From: Desulfuromonadaceae bacterium UBA2294
GTDB taxonomy: Bacteria; Desulfobacterota; Desulfuromonadia; Desulfuromonadales; UBA2294
Direction of reading: 5' to 3'
Assembly: GCA_002345625.1 (NCBI GenBank)
Contig: DDWE01000054.1
Span: 1 to 14,636 of the forward strand
Length of the DNA: 14,636 nucleotides
Numbering within the stretch: the stretch's first letter is position 1; each line of letters begins with the position of its first letter. Below are positions 7,686-14,636 of this stretch, one piece after another. The translations under genes and the position numbers were made by a program. The notes under the pieces were generated by a model that saw only the letters and a program-made list of their open reading frames with translations, was not told the DNA's origin and did no database searches.

Positions 7686-8396
7686 CTATCGGTGGTTCAA
7701 CGTCCGCAATTCGCTCGCCGGCCCTTTGCCTAGCCGGGCGAGAAATACCACGTGCCGCAATCCGCCGCGCCCCGGCCGCTCCAGGGTGACGGTGAACCCG
7801 GCAGCGCGCAGTCGCTGAGTGAAACCCTCGTCGGGGTTCTCCCCCCAGATGGCGAAGGTGCCACCATCTGGCAACAAAGACCGGACACGCTCGATGGCGT
7901 GACGGCCGTAGAGCGGATCATTCTGCCGATCGGTGCGAAAGTGTGGCCCCTTGTAGAGATCGTAGATCACTGCATCGTAGGTTTCACCCTTGCGTCCGGC
8001 CTGCTTCACCAGCTCCGCCACGTCGCCGATCTTTATCCGCAGGCGCGGATCATTGACGACGCCATCGGTCAACACGGCCAACGGGCCACGACACCACTGC
8101 ACCACCACCGGATTGAGCTCGGCCACCACCACCTCGGCGTCAGCCGGCAGGCTGTCGAGGACCGCCCGCAGCGTACACCCCATGCCCAGCCCCCCGACCA
8201 GAACCCGCGGCGCCGGCCGCTTCTCCAGCCCGCGACAACCGAGTTGACCCAGCACCACTTCGGAACGGTTCGCCAGGCTGTTCATCAACACCAGACCACC
8301 GACGGTGATCAGAAAATCGCGCGTGTCGCGCTGGCGCAGTTCGAGAACCCCTTCGTCAGTGGTGATGCTTTCGATAATTTTCCACGGTTTGGCCAT
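7686..8396 (-). CDS. Spermidine synthase-like SAM-dependent methyltransferase-fold protein
   Basis: A 236-aa protein with a Rossmann methyltransferase fold of the spermidine/spermine-synthase superfamily. The SAM-type loop is VLVGGLGMGCTLRAVL, followed by VVVAELNPVVVQW with the ribose-binding-type Glu. An acidic motif IV (DAVIYDLYKGP) follows. A short N-terminal beta region (LELRQRDTRDFLI) replaces the usual one. True spermidine synthases have a D-x-G/D-E catalytic set after the Rossmann core, which is not obvious here, so the substrate may differ. The ATG at 8396 is preceded by AAAGG about 8 nt upstream. The longer start at 8453 has no such site. It is convergent with the micropeptide gene and divergent from the kinase gene. 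Similar genes are often named spermidine synthase without proof. Confidence 0.75.
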   Translation of the reverse strand: MAKPWKIIESITTDEGVLELRQRDTRDFLITVGGLVLMNSLANRSEVVLGQLGCRGLEKRPAPRVLVGGLGMGCTLRAVLDSLPADAEVVVAELNPVVVQWCRGPLAVLTDGVVNDPRLRIKIGDVAELVKQAGRKGETYDAVIYDLYKGPHFRTDRQNDPLYGRHAIERVRSLLPDGGTFAIWGENPDEGFTQRLRAAGFTVTLERPGRGGLRHVVFLARLGKGPASELRTLNHR

Positions 8397-8476
8397 GATG
8401 AAACCTTTATGCCTTGCGCAAAGGGGATGGTTATTCCCGTCATGAGTCAGCACAGACTACACCACCGGAACGACTT

Positions 8477-8506
8477 GATAAACGCAAAATCACGTCTGAA
8501 CATCAA
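8477..8506 (-). promoter_or_regulatory. Weak sigma-70-like promoter candidate for the minus-strand methyltransferase-like gene
   Basis: On the minus strand TTGATG (8506-8501) and TTTATC (8482-8477) are separated by 18 nt, about 80 nt upstream of the start at 8396. The -10 hexamer is poor, so this is only a candidate. The rest of the 8397-8664 divergent intergenic region shows no clear operator or repeat. Confidence 0.22.
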
Positions 8507-8664
8507 GGGACAGCCAAACAATCTGTGCCAAACTACTTGTGGGCTTTTGCGGTGAATTGCGTTATTCTTTTTTTTGTGAAAACGGATTAATCTTTTCCGG
8601 CAGAAGATTTCAAGAAAACTCGAAGCATTAAACTCTCCATGCCCCCTGTTTTACGGGAGTTATC

Positions 8665-11466
8665 ATGCCGTCTTTTTATCCACGCCTGCACCCCCTTCTG
8701 TCCATCTGTACGACCCTTCTGGCCGCCAGCCTCATCTTCCTCCCTATCCCGACACATAGCCAGGCCACTGCCGAGAAACGGCAATCGATCCGCGTGGTCA
8801 TGGATGACAACTACCCGCCTTACGTGTTCAAGGATGGACAGGGCAACCTGCAGGGGATCATCATCGACCAGTGGCGGCTTTGGGAGGAAAAGGCCGGCAT
8901 CAGCGCCATAATAAGCGGCATGGACTGGGCCGAGGCCCAGCGCCGTATGCAGGCGGGAGAATTCGATGTCATCGACACCATTTTCTTTAACGACAGCCGC
9001 GACAAAATCTACGACTTCACTAAACCTTACGCCCGACTGGACGTCCCCCTTTTCTTTCATAAAGATATCTCGGGGATTCATGGTCCGGGAGATACCCGAG
9101 GTTTTCTGATTGCTGTAAAAGACGGTGATGCAGCCATCGACATTCTGCGCCAGCACGGTAGCAGCAACGTCATCGAATACCCGAGCTATGAAGCGATTAT
9201 CGCGGCAGCGCGGGATGGCAAGGTCAAGGTGTTCACCGTCGATCGCCCGCCAGCCTTGTATTACCTCAACAAAATGGGGATCCAGGACCAGTTTCGCGAG
9301 ACGGAACCGATGTTTACGGGAGAGCTACATCGGGCGGTAGCAAAAGGGCAGAGCGATCTGCTGGCAACCGTGGAGGCGGGGTTTGCAAGAATCTCCCCGA
9401 CGGAGTACCAAAGCATCGATAAACACTGGATGGGGGCGCCACTCAGCAGCCATCCCTATTTTAAATATGCCGGCTATCTGGCCATTAGCCTTGTTGCCAT
9501 AGGCGGCCTCCTGCTGGTATGGCTTTTCTTGCTGAAGCGCTCAGTTGCCGGCAAAACGCGTGAACTGGCTGAAAGCAAAAAATTCCTCGACAGCATTATT
9601 GAAAACCTCCCGCTGATGATTTTTGTCAAAAACGCCTCAGACCTCACCTTCAGCAAAATCAACCAGGCCGGAGAAGAGATGTTGGGCCTGAGCAGGGAAC
9701 AACTGATGGGAAAAACCGTCTACGATTTTTTCCCAACCGCTGAAGCCGACTTGTTTACAACAAAAGATCGGGAGGTTTTGGCCGTGGAAGGCACGGTCGA
9801 CACCCCGGAGGAGACCGTACAGACCGACAGAGGGCCGAGGCTGCTGCACACACGAAAAATGGCCATCCGGCAAAAAAATGGTGAGGCGACCCACTTGGTT
9901 GGCATCTCGGAAGACATTACTGAGCGCAGGCAAGCGGAAGAGGCATTGCGCCACACCAATGAACTCTTCGCCCGGTTCATGCAACACTCTCCGGTCTACA
10001 CCTTTATCAAGGAGATCACCGAGACCGAAAGCCGGGTATTGCAGGCCAGTGATAACTACCTGCAGATGGTTGGAATCCGCGGTTCAGAGATGATTGGCAA
10101 AACCATGGCCGATCTTTTTCCGGCTGAGTTTGCCGCCAAAATCACCGCCGATGACTGGCGAATCGTCTCAAAAGGGGAGGTTTTGGTACTGGAAGAAGAA
10201 CTCGATGGCCGCAGTTACACCACCATCAAATTCCCGATCGTTCAGGGCGAAAAGAACATTCTTGCCGGCTACACCATCGATATCACCGAGCGCAAACAAT
10301 CCGAGGCGGAGCGCCTGAAACTGGAGCAGCAACTGCTGCATACCCAGAAACTGGAGAGCCTTGGTGTTCTGGCCGGTGGCATCGCCCACGACTTCAATAA
10401 CCTGCTCATGGCGATTCTCGGCAATGCCGATCTCGCCCTGCGCCGGTTAAACCCCGAATCGCCAGCCGTGGAGAACCTGCAGAACATTGAACAGGCCAGC
10501 GCCCAGGCAGCCGATCTGGCCAAGCAGATGCTCGCCTACTCCGGCAAGGGAAAGTTTGTCATTGAGCACCTGCAGCTAAACCGGCTGCTGGAAGAGATGC
10601 TGCACATGCTGCAGGTCTCCATCTCCAAAAATGCCGTCCTGCGCGTCAACCTCACCCCGACCCTGCCGACCGTCGAAGCCGACGCCACCCAGATCCGGCA
10701 AATCATCATGAACCTGGTGATCAATGCCTCGGAAGCAATCAGCGAAAAGAGCGGGATCATCGCTATCACTACCGGCTGCATGGATTGCGACAAGGAGTAC
10801 CTGAGAAATGTCTGGCTGGAGGACAATCTCACCGATGGACTCTATGTTTATCTGGAGGTGGCCGATACCGGCTGCGGCATGACCAAAGAGACACTGAACA
10901 AGCTGTTTGATCCTTTTTTCTCCACCAAGTTCACCGGCAGAGGGCTGGGGATGTCAGCGGTGCTGGGGATCGTACGCGGGCACAGGGGGGCGATCAAGGT
11001 CTACAGTGAACCGGGCAAGGGGAGCACCTTTAAAATTCTGTTGCCGGCCAGCGACCGGCCAGCGGAGCTGTTTAACGGCGCTGCGCCAGAAAACGGCTGG
11101 ACCGGCGGCGGGTCCGTTTTACTGGTCGATGATGAAGAGACCATTCGCGGCATCGGCTCGGAAATGCTGCACGAACTTGGCTTCACCACCCTGACTGCAA
11201 AGGACGGCAAGGAGGCGCTGGAGGTATTCAAGCAGAATCCCGGAATAGAGTTAGTCATCCTTGACCTGACCATGCCGCACATGGACGGCGAAGAGTGCTT
11301 TCGCGAACTGCGTCGTTTGCAACCGGGGATCAAGGTGATCATGTCCAGCGGCTACAATGAGCAGGAAGTCACCCAGAAATTTGTCGGCAAAGGGCTGGCC
11401 GGATTCATTCAGAAACCGTACCGTCTCTCAACCCTCAGAGAGGTCATCCAGGCGATTCAGGGCTGA
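8665..11466 (+). CDS. Hybrid histidine kinase with periplasmic solute-binding sensor domain
   Basis: A 933-aa sensor. Residues 1-33 are a signal peptide/anchor. Residues about 42-262 form an SBP_bac_3-type domain (VVMDDNYPPYVF, GEFDVIDTIFFN), suggesting direct sensing of an amino acid or similar ligand in the periplasm. A membrane helix lies at about 271-292. PAS domains span about 305-419 and 434-541, each ending in a DITER motif. HisKA has His575 in GGIAHDFNNLL. The ATPase domain has Asn683 and the DTGCGM box (Asp734). A C-terminal receiver has DD at 822-823, phospho-acceptor Asp867 and Lys917. No DNA-binding or enzymatic output domain is present, and no separate response regulator is adjacent, so it needs a phosphotransfer partner elsewhere. 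The ATG is preceded by GGGAG at 8655-8659. Confidence 0.93.
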   Translation: MPSFYPRLHPLLSICTTLLAASLIFLPIPTHSQATAEKRQSIRVVMDDNYPPYVFKDGQGNLQGIIIDQWRLWEEKAGISAIISGMDWAEAQRRMQAGEFDVIDTIFFNDSRDKIYDFTKPYARLDVPLFFHKDISGIHGPGDTRGFLIAVKDGDAAIDILRQHGSSNVIEYPSYEAIIAAARDGKVKVFTVDRPPALYYLNKMGIQDQFRETEPMFTGELHRAVAKGQSDLLATVEAGFARISPTEYQSIDKHWMGAPLSSHPYFKYAGYLAISLVAIGGLLLVWLFLLKRSVAGKTRELAESKKFLDSIIENLPLMIFVKNASDLTFSKINQAGEEMLGLSREQLMGKTVYDFFPTAEADLFTTKDREVLAVEGTVDTPEETVQTDRGPRLLHTRKMAIRQKNGEATHLVGISEDITERRQAEEALRHTNELFARFMQHSPVYTFIKEITETESRVLQASDNYLQMVGIRGSEMIGKTMADLFPAEFAAKITADDWRIVSKGEVLVLEEELDGRSYTTIKFPIVQGEKNILAGYTIDITERKQSEAERLKLEQQLLHTQKLESLGVLAGGIAHDFNNLLMAILGNADLALRRLNPESPAVENLQNIEQASAQAADLAKQMLAYSGKGKFVIEHLQLNRLLEEMLHMLQVSISKNAVLRVNLTPTLPTVEADATQIRQIIMNLVINASEAISEKSGIIAITTGCMDCDKEYLRNVWLEDNLTDGLYVYLEVADTGCGMTKETLNKLFDPFFSTKFTGRGLGMSAVLGIVRGHRGAIKVYSEPGKGSTFKILLPASDRPAELFNGAAPENGWTGGGSVLLVDDEETIRGIGSEMLHELGFTTLTAKDGKEALEVFKQNPGIELVILDLTMPHMDGEECFRELRRLQPGIKVIMSSGYNEQEVTQKFVGKGLAGFIQKPYRLSTLREVIQAIQG

Positions 11467-11489
11467 TGAAGACAGCGCGGACCACATTA

Positions 11490-13274
11490 CTACTCTTCAG
11501 AGAACAGGACCCGTCGCACCTCCGCCAGAGTCGTCATCCCCTGCCGGACCTTGTCAATCCCGGCGGCGAATAACGACACATTCCCCGCCCGGTGGGAGGC
11601 TTCGGCGATCTCCGTCGAACCGGCATTGCGCCGGATCAGCTCGCGCAGCTCGCGATCAACGGCGATCACTTCATACACCGCCGTCCGCCCCCGGTAACCG
11701 GTCTCCATGCAGTCAGCGCACCCTTTCCCCTGCCGGAACAAAACATCGGAAAAATCGGTCGGGTCGAGCCCCAGGCTGAAAAACTCCTCCTCTTCAGGCA
11801 CCTTGTCTTCAGCACACCCTCCACAGATCTTGCGCACCAGTCGCTGGGCAATGACCATCTGCAAGGTGCCGGACAAAACGAAAGGTTCGGCGCCAAGATC
11901 GAGCAGACGGGCGATGGATTCCGCCGCGCTGTTGGTGTGCAGGGTGGAGAGGACCATGTGACCGGTCTGGGCAGCACGAATGGCAATCTGCGCGACTTCG
12001 CCATCACGGATCTCACCGACAAAGACCACATCCGGATCCTGGCGCAAAATGGCCCGCAAGCCACTTGAGAAAGTCACCCCGCCCTGGTTCTGAATAGCGA
12101 CATGGCTGATACCCCCCATGGTCGCCTCGACCGGATCTTCCAGGGTGACAATGTTCACTTCCGGATTGTTGATAAAATTAAGCCCCGCATGCAGAGTGGT
12201 CGTTTTGCCGCTACCGGTCGGACCGGTAACCAGGATCATCCCCTGCGGTGCCTCCAGGGCGTGCTTGAACTGACGAAGATGCTCCTCGGACAGCCCGAGA
12301 TGATTAAGGTCAGCGAGAGCAAAATCCTTATTCAACAGGCGGATGACACATTTCTCTCCGTAGACCGTAGGTAGAGTCGAGACCCGGAAATGGACCGTCG
12401 CACCACGGTAACTGATCTCCATGTGGCCATCCTGCGGGATCCGTCTTTTACTGATATCCATCGCCGCCATGACCTTGATGCGGGCGACAACAGAATTATG
12501 CAGGCGCTGCGGCGGGTTGAGAATCGTCTGTAACCGGCCGTCAATACGCATCCGTACCCGGAAGGAGGTCTCAAATGGCTCCAGATGGATATCACTGGCA
12601 CCGCGCTTCAGCGCTTCGGCCAAAAGAAAATTGGCGAGCACGATGATCGGTGACTCGCTGCTCGCCAGGCGAAGCTCATGGGAGAGCAAGGCCTCCTGCC
12701 GCTCTTCCTCATCCTGATCACTGGCCTGCAGAAACTTCACCGCCCTGACGTAGAAATCCCCTTCCTGAAGGATTTCATCCATGATCCCCCGGGTTTCAAG
12801 GTGCTCCTCGATAAAGCGTTTGTAGTCGGTTTCGGTGCAGGTTGTCACCACCAGATGTCTGACCCCGGTGCGAAAACGGATATCGTCAAGGGCATAGATG
12901 TTATAGGGGTCAAGAAGAGCAATCCAGAGCTTGTGCTCCTCCATTTTAAGCGGAATCACTTCGTACTTGCGGATCAGATCAACTGAAATCAGCTCGATCA
13001 GGGTGTGATCAGGGACCACATGACGCAAATCGACGACTTCAACCCCGAACTGGGTGTGCAGGGCATCGCGGATCTGGGCCTCGGTACACATTTTTAACTG
13101 AATCAGGATCGCGCCCAGACGGCCACCGCTGGTTTTCTGCATCCCGAGAGCGTGCAGGACCTGGGCTTCGCTGACCACCTTGGCCTGCACCAGCATCTCG
13201 CCGAGACGCAAGCGACGCGGCGCGGCACCAGCACTTGATGTTGCCGGATCGGTCGTATCATCAGGGGTCATCAT
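11490..13274 (-). CDS. PilB/GspE-family secretion or pilus assembly ATPase
   Basis: A 594-aa hexameric ATPase of the type IV pilus / type II secretion group. The N-terminus holds two 24-residue MshEN-type motifs (residues 23-46 and 52-75, five-residue spacer), the fold that binds cyclic-di-GMP in MshE. An N1/N2 linker region precedes the core. Walker A is GPTGSGKTTTL with Lys357. The Asp box is LEDPVE, Walker B is VVFVGEIRD and the His box is STLHTN. A tetracysteine zinc site (CGGC and CADC) lies near the C-terminus. AGGAGG just upstream supports starts at 13274 or 13271, with 13271 slightly better spaced; a longer start at 13331 has no such site. No other pil or gsp gene is nearby, so which machine it powers is open. 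Confidence 0.92.
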   Translation of the reverse strand: MMTPDDTTDPATSSAGAAPRRLRLGEMLVQAKVVSEAQVLHALGMQKTSGGRLGAILIQLKMCTEAQIRDALHTQFGVEVVDLRHVVPDHTLIELISVDLIRKYEVIPLKMEEHKLWIALLDPYNIYALDDIRFRTGVRHLVVTTCTETDYKRFIEEHLETRGIMDEILQEGDFYVRAVKFLQASDQDEEERQEALLSHELRLASSESPIIVLANFLLAEALKRGASDIHLEPFETSFRVRMRIDGRLQTILNPPQRLHNSVVARIKVMAAMDISKRRIPQDGHMEISYRGATVHFRVSTLPTVYGEKCVIRLLNKDFALADLNHLGLSEEHLRQFKHALEAPQGMILVTGPTGSGKTTTLHAGLNFINNPEVNIVTLEDPVEATMGGISHVAIQNQGGVTFSSGLRAILRQDPDVVFVGEIRDGEVAQIAIRAAQTGHMVLSTLHTNSAAESIARLLDLGAEPFVLSGTLQMVIAQRLVRKICGGCAEDKVPEEEEFFSLGLDPTDFSDVLFRQGKGCADCMETGYRGRTAVYEVIAVDRELRELIRRNAGSTEIAEASHRAGNVSLFAAGIDKVRQGMTTLAEVRRVLFSEE

Positions 13275-13438
13275 AAACCTCCTCCAAGTGGCCAAAAAAC
13301 CAATGCCTGCCCGACAGTCTAACAGAGTCAATCAGAGATTCCATCGCACCTGTTTTTTGAACACAACTGACGTGCAATGAGGAATTTCTGCCTGGTGTAT
13401 AAGGCCGGGGCAGGAAATGCTGCGGCAAAGATTGGCAC

Positions 13439-13467
13439 TTGGCGATTGACCGCATCCGTGCTTTAAT
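13439..13467 (+). promoter_or_regulatory. Sigma-70-like promoter candidate for the radical SAM gene
   Basis: TTGGCG at 13439-13444 and TTTAAT at 13462-13467 are 17 nt apart, and the -10 matches TATAAT at five of six positions. The start codon is 37 nt further on. The -35 is weak. The remaining part of the 13275-13503 divergent intergenic region shows no clear operator. Confidence 0.35.
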
Positions 13468-13503
13468 ACCCAGTTCTCAACCCCGACTGGAGATCGTCCC
13501 CTG

Positions 13504-14636
13504 ATGGCTTTTGACTGCCTGCACCAGATCGAAAAACCGACCCGCTACCTCGGCGGTGAACTCGGCAGCATCACCAAGGATCTGGCGCAGGTCGATCTGC
13601 GTTTTGCCCTGGCCTTCCCCGACACCTATGAAGTCGGCATGAGCCATCTCGGGCTGGCGATCCTGTATCATATCCTCAATGAGGTGGACGGCGTTGCCGC
13701 GGAACGGGTCTATGCGCCGTGGCCCGACATGGAAGCGGCCCTGCGCACCAGCGGGACACCATTGGCCAGTCTGGAAAACCAGCTGCCACTCGGTGCGTTC
13801 GATATCGTCGGTTTCACCCTGCAGTACGAACTCTCCTATACCAATATCCTCAACATGCTCGATCTCGCCGGCATCCCGCGCCGTAGCGCCGCCCGCGACG
13901 AGCGCCATCCGCTGATCATCGTCGGCGGCCCCTGTGCCTATAATCCCGAGCCCCTCGCCGACTTTTTCGACGTTGCCCTGATCGGCGACGGTGAAGAAGC
14001 GATCCTTGACGTGGCGGAATGCTTGCGCCAGGGCAAGAGAGAAGGCTGGAACCGCGCCCGCAGCCTGGAAGAGTTAAGCAAGATCGACGGGATCTACGTC
14101 CCGTCTTTCTATGACGTCGCATATAACTCCGACGGCACTATTACCAAACTTCAGGCGCACCCCGGCCAACCGGCCCAGGTGCGGCGGCGTTTCCTTAACA
14201 ATCTTGATCGCGCTCGCTTTCCGACCAAACCGCTGGTGCCGCTGATGCAGACCGTCCACGACCGCGTCGCCGTCGAGATTGCCCGCGGCTGCACGCGCGG
14301 CTGCCGTTTCTGCCAGGCCGGCTACCTGTACCGGCCGGTGCGGGAACGCTCACCGCAGCGCATCGAAGCGATCGTTGCCGATTCCCTCGCCGCCACCGGC
14401 TACGAAGAGATCTCCCTCCTCTCCCTCTCCACCGGCGACTACGGCTGCATCGAGCCGTTGCTCAAAAATTTGATGACACAGCACGCCGAAGACCGCATCG
14501 CCGTCTCGCTGCCGAGCCTGCGCGTCGGCTCGCTGACCCCGGAGCTGATGGAGGAGATCAAGAAGGTGCGCAAGACCGGCTTTACCCTCGCCCCGGAAGC
14601 AGGGAGCGAGCGGCTGCGCAACGTCATCAACAAGGG
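13504..14636 (+). CDS. Radical SAM protein of the TIGR03960 type (3' end beyond window)
   Basis: The first 377 codons of an uncharacterised radical SAM protein. The N-terminal ~240 residues form a Rossmann/B12-binding-like region (FALAFPDTYEVGMSHLGLAIL, LIIVGGPCAYNPEPLADFFD, IGDGEEAI). The iron-sulfur cluster motif CTRGCRFC then gives Cys263, Cys267 and Cys270. It continues with LSLSTGDYG and TLAPEAGSERLR and runs off the right edge. In related genomes this family often precedes a DUF2344 protein, ribonuclease G and rplU-rpmA-obg; that order is from memory and cannot be checked here. The ATG at 13504 gives the expected N-terminus, although the nearest GGAG (13489-13492) is 11 nt away. Substrate unknown. 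Confidence 0.9.
   Translation, partial: MAFDCLHQIEKPTRYLGGELGSITKDLAQVDLRFALAFPDTYEVGMSHLGLAILYHILNEVDGVAAERVYAPWPDMEAALRTSGTPLASLENQLPLGAFDIVGFTLQYELSYTNILNMLDLAGIPRRSAARDERHPLIIVGGPCAYNPEPLADFFDVALIGDGEEAILDVAECLRQGKREGWNRARSLEELSKIDGIYVPSFYDVAYNSDGTITKLQAHPGQPAQVRRRFLNNLDRARFPTKPLVPLMQTVHDRVAVEIARGCTRGCRFCQAGYLYRPVRERSPQRIEAIVADSLAATGYEEISLLSLSTGDYGCIEPLLKNLMTQHAEDRIAVSLPSLRVGSLTPELMEEIKKVRKTGFTLAPEAGSERLRNVINK

Noticed and set aside
7752..8555. 267-aa plus-strand open frame opposite the methyltransferase-like gene
   Set aside because: The antisense strand carries clear SAM-binding motifs and a ribosome binding site; this frame is low-complexity shadow sequence.
11467..11489. Terminator between the convergent kinase and PilB-like genes
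   Set aside because: The 23-nt gap has no stem-loop or T run.
13432..13448. TGGCAC near 13433 as a sigma-54 site
   Set aside because: No GC dinucleotide occurs at the required 10-nt distance from the GG.
13377..13466. 29-codon open frame upstream of the radical SAM gene
   Set aside because: It has no Shine-Dalgarno and overlaps the best promoter candidate; the peptide is not markedly hydrophobic or conserved-looking.

Overview
The window looks like chromosomal DNA from a GC-rich anaerobic deltaproteobacterium of the Desulfuromonadales/Geobacterales type (Desulfuromonas/Pelobacter/Geobacter-like). The reasons are the topA-trmFO neighbourhood, a folate-dependent TrmFO (gammaproteobacteria usually use TrmA instead), a uncharacterised radical SAM protein of the TIGR03960 type, a PilB/GspE-type ATPase with an MshEN-like N-terminus, and a large periplasmic-sensor hybrid histidine kinase. 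This assignment comes from gene content only.

Left part (1-7205, all on the plus strand). The 3' part of topA ends at a strong hairpin terminator. It is followed by trmFO and maf, which overlap by ATGA and are translationally coupled. yggS (PLP homeostasis) comes next, and a related imperfect inverted repeat built from 8-nt units lies on each side of it. Then come gph (HAD phosphatase), an ANKH-like multispanning membrane protein that overlaps gph by ATGA, and a small J-domain protein 17 nt further on. The last three look like one operon.

Middle part (7206-8664). A stretch of about 380 nt without a convincing conventional gene contains a -24/-12 (sigma-54)-like element, then a run of perfect or near-perfect hairpins with many GGA trinucleotides, and then a 29-codon membrane micropeptide gene with a good ribosome binding site. 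This is the best candidate in the window for something undescribed: a structured RNA or leader feeding a tiny hydrophobic peptide. Convergent to it lies a spermidine-synthase-fold methyltransferase-like gene on the minus strand.

Right part (8665-14636). A hybrid histidine kinase (signal peptide, extracytoplasmic solute-binding sensor domain, TM, two PAS, HisKA, ATPase, receiver) is convergent with a PilB/GspE-family ATPase on the minus strand. That ATPase is divergent from a radical SAM gene which runs off the right edge. No tRNA, rRNA, CRISPR array, transposase or phage gene was seen.
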